Source of the DNA: QAMH01 sp964435565
GTDB lineage: Bacteria; Actinomycetota; Coriobacteriia; Coriobacteriales; QAMH01
Direction: 5' to 3'
Assembly (NCBI GenBank): GCA_964435565.1
Contig: CAYSZR010000069.1
Span: 1 to 7,657, forward strand
Length of the DNA stretch: 7,657 nt
Part shown: in pieces, positions 6,547 to 7,657 of the stretch
How the letters are laid out: every line of letters starts with the position of its first letter
Numbering within the stretch: position 1 is the first letter of the stretch
Notes under the pieces: generated by a model
What the model was told of the DNA's origin: nothing
What the model saw: the letters and a program-made list of their open reading frames with translations, nothing else
Databases searched by the model: none
Made by a program: the position numbers and the translations under genes

Positions 6547-7374
6547 CTATTTGTTGAACCATTTCTTTTGAAGCGCGTCCATCGTACCATCACTCTTCAT
6601 ATCGGCAAGAGCTTTATTGATCGCTTCTTTGAGCTTGGAATTGCTCTTGTTGACGGCGATACCGTATTGTTCGCCCGTTGCGATCTCTTCAACAAGCTTG
6701 TACGTTCCGGACTCTTGCGAAATCTGGTTGAGAGCCACGGACGAATCGTAGATGACCGCCTGAACCTTACCGGCGCGCAATGCCGCCAGTGCATCGGAAG
6801 GCATCGTATAGGGGATGTACTCGGAATTCTTCAGGTTCTCCTTGACCCATTCCTCGCCGGTCGTGCCAGATTGAGCGCCCACAGGCACGCCGTTGAGCTG
6901 CTCTTTGCTCGTGTAATTGGAAGACGCAAGCGTAATAACGGCCTGGTTCGAGTCAAAATACGAATCGGTGAAGTCGATAAGCTCCTGGCGTTCATCGTTG
7001 ATGGTAATCGAGCTCACCGCAACGTCCATGGTCGAGCTTCCTGCAACCTGCGTGATAAGCGAATCGAAATTCTGCGGGGCAAGATAATTCATCTCAAGGC
7101 CAAGACGCTTGCTGACCTCGTTCATCATGTCAATTGCAAAACCAGCTGGAGCATTGCCTTCAAGGTATTCCATGGGCTTGTAATCAAGATCGGACCCAAT
7201 GGTCAACTTGCCGGCATTCACAAGCTTGTATTCGCCTGCGGAGGCGGAACTCGAGGCGCTCGAACTCTTTGAAGCGGTGCTTGAACCGCCGCATCCGGCA
7301 AGCGCAACGCAACAAGCCGCAACCAGACAGACCGCAAGCGCGCCTGCGAACACTTTGAGCATGTTTCTTTTCAT
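6547..7374 (-). CDS. amino acid ABC transporter substrate-binding lipoprotein (first gene of the operon)
   Basis: This 275-residue paralogue of the next gene is the promoter-proximal member of the operon. MKRNMLK, a hydrophobic core and the lipobox LAGC give lipid-bearing Cys28. A Ser/Ala tether (31-47) and a family-3 solute-binding fold (about 49-273) follow. Landmarks are LDYKPMEY (63-70), AGFAIDMMNEVSKRLGL (77-93), SSITINDERQELIDFTDSYF (121-140) and QAVIYDSSVA (205-214). Arg129 and Asp210 are the expected amino-acid-binding residues. Around the pocket it differs from its partner (Lys for Ala after DY; YDSSVA for YDEPVA), so ligand preference may differ. I chose ATG 7374 because GAGGGAG lies six bases upstream and the signal peptide then has normal length. 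A longer reading to 7446 would add 24 residues ahead of it, spoiling the signal sequence. It ends in the KKWFNK style common in the family. Confidence 0.95.
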   Translation of the reverse strand: MKRNMLKVFAGALAVCLVAACCVALAGCGGSSTASKSSSASSSASAGEYKLVNAGKLTIGSDLDYKPMEYLEGNAPAGFAIDMMNEVSKRLGLEMNYLAPQNFDSLITQVAGSSTMDVAVSSITINDERQELIDFTDSYFDSNQAVITLASSNYTSKEQLNGVPVGAQSGTTGEEWVKENLKNSEYIPYTMPSDALAALRAGKVQAVIYDSSVALNQISQESGTYKLVEEIATGEQYGIAVNKSNSKLKEAINKALADMKSDGTMDALQKKWFNK

Positions 7375-7387
7375 TACATTCTCCCTC
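7375..7387 (-). promoter_or_regulatory. ribosome-binding site of the first binding-protein gene
   Basis: GAGGGAG on the minus strand lies six bases before ATG 7374. It decides this start against the in-frame upstream ATGs, which lack a comparable site and would lengthen the signal peptide abnormally. Confidence 0.7.
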
Positions 7388-7435
7388 ATATGCATATAAA
7401 CCCATATCTTTGACGCAGTATTGCATAGCATATAC
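7388..7435 (-). promoter_or_regulatory. two small dyads in the operon leader, possible operators
   Basis: ATATGCATAT (7388-7397) is a perfect 10-bp palindrome. GTATTGCATAGCATATAC (7418-7435) is an imperfect one. Both carry GCATATA (7392-7398 and 7428-7434), repeated 36 bases apart. They lie 14-61 bases before the first ATG, where an amino-acid-responsive repressor could act. I do not recognise the motif, and AT-rich leaders can produce such repeats by chance. Confidence 0.25.
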
Positions 7436-7455
7436 TCATTACTCACGTACGCTGC

Positions 7456-7485
7456 ATAGAAATCACCTAATTTGGCTATTGTAAA
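7456..7485 (-). promoter_or_regulatory. weak promoter candidate for the amino-acid transport operon
   Basis: On the minus strand TTTACA (7485-7480, five of six matches to the -35 consensus) is followed after 18 bases by TTCTAT (7461-7456), a poor -10 with three matches. The leader would then be about 75 bases. No better pair was seen in 7375-7500. Confidence 0.3.
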
Positions 7486-7507
7486 CGCCTAACGGAAGGC
7501 GAAATCT

Positions 7508-7643
7508 GACTGTTTGTATGATTTTGCCAGTTATCTCTGAGTATGATAAAGATTTGAAAAGTAAACCTGCAGGTCAGAGAGATGGTGGTTGGCCGATACT
7601 TGGGGTACCCCGAAAACACCCCTCTAAAATCATACAAACAGTC
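7508..7643. repeat. 136-bp element with 18-bp perfect terminal inverted repeats
   Basis: GACTGTTTGTATGATTTT (7508-7525) recurs as its exact reverse complement at 7626-7643. Allowing small gaps, the similarity continues outward (GCGAAATCT at 7499-7507 against the complement of 7644-7655), giving arms near 28-30 bases. The roughly 100 bases between contain nested symmetry: TCTCTGA (7534-7540) against TCAGAGA (7574-7580), palindrome ACCTGCAGGT (7565-7574) and palindrome GGGGTACCCC (7602-7611). No transposase or credible gene is inside, and I see no clear target-site duplication. It could be a miniature inverted-repeat element, a structured RNA, or paired regulator sites. The repeat is certain; its nature is open. 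Confidence 0.6.
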
Positions 7644-7657
7644 GCGATTTTCGCGAT
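7642..7657. repeat. TCGCGA pair at the right edge of the window
   Basis: TCGCGA occurs twice, at 7642-7647 and 7651-7656, separated by TTT. Each copy is itself a palindrome, so the pair can form a small hairpin. It abuts the right arm of the inverted-repeat element and is cut off by the window end, so its full extent is unknown. Confidence 0.4.

Noticed and set aside
6568..7272. 234-codon plus-strand open frame
   Set aside because: It is antisense to the first binding-protein gene, which has a clear lipobox and fold. No ribosome-binding site or family motif is seen.
7486..7501. CGCCT-loop-AGGCG hairpin as a terminator of a gene to the right
   Set aside because: The stem is only five base pairs and is followed by just three T residues on the minus strand, too weak to call.
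7518..7657. plus-strand frame starting ATG in the left repeat arm and open to the window end (46 codons)
   Set aside because: There is no ribosome-binding site, the start lies within the inverted repeat, the product has no recognisable feature, and such a length is not unusual by chance. It cannot be excluded fully without the sequence to the right.
1..7657. CRISPR arrays, tRNA or rRNA genes, transposase genes
   Set aside because: No regularly spaced direct repeats, no cloverleaf-like segments and no transposase-like reading frame were found. Nearly all of the window is covered by the eight transport genes.

Overview
The window reads as an accessory-transport region of a Gram-positive-type bacterium. 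All eight recognisable genes lie on the minus strand, so the order of transcription runs from the right end to the left end. By eye the base composition is close to half GC. The two solute-binding proteins are lipoproteins with long Ser/Ala-rich tethers after the lipid-bearing cysteine. Together with the ECF-type cobalt/nickel transporter, this style makes me think of an anaerobic actinobacterium of the class Coriobacteriia (Eggerthellaceae-like). That placement is inference, not proof.

Layout in transcription order. (1) 7657-7375: non-coding leader. It holds an unexplained element with 18-bp perfect terminal inverted repeats (7508-7643) and small dyads near the first gene. (2) 7374-2567: an amino-acid transport operon. 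Two paralogous substrate-binding lipoproteins (7374-6547 and 6537-5713) are followed by a hairpin (5668-5638) with a T run. Next come an ABC permease with an unusual extra domain (5607-4192), its ATPase (4191-3451), and a 10-TM EamA/DMT-family transporter (3451-2567). Several junctions are extremely tight: a 9-nt gap, a zero gap, and a TAATG overlap. (3) 2566-2502: a short gap with an imperfect palindrome and a candidate promoter. (4) 2501-1: cbiM, cbiQ and cbiO of an energy-coupling-factor cobalt/nickel transporter. cbiO is cut by the left edge of the window.

How they work together. The two lipoproteins would capture amino acids outside the membrane and deliver them to one shared permease/ATPase pair. 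The EamA protein, coupled translationally to the ATPase, may move a related metabolite in the opposite direction, but its substrate is unknown. CbiM (S component with a fused CbiN-like C-terminus), CbiQ (transmembrane coupling subunit) and CbiO (ATPase) form a complete metal uptake module for cobalt (cobalamin) or nickel.

The points most worth a second look are the roughly 140-residue beta-rich insertion ahead of the permease core, the hairpin between the binding-protein genes and the permease, the inverted-repeat element at the right end, and the palindrome in front of cbiM. I see no CRISPR array, tRNA, rRNA or transposase gene.
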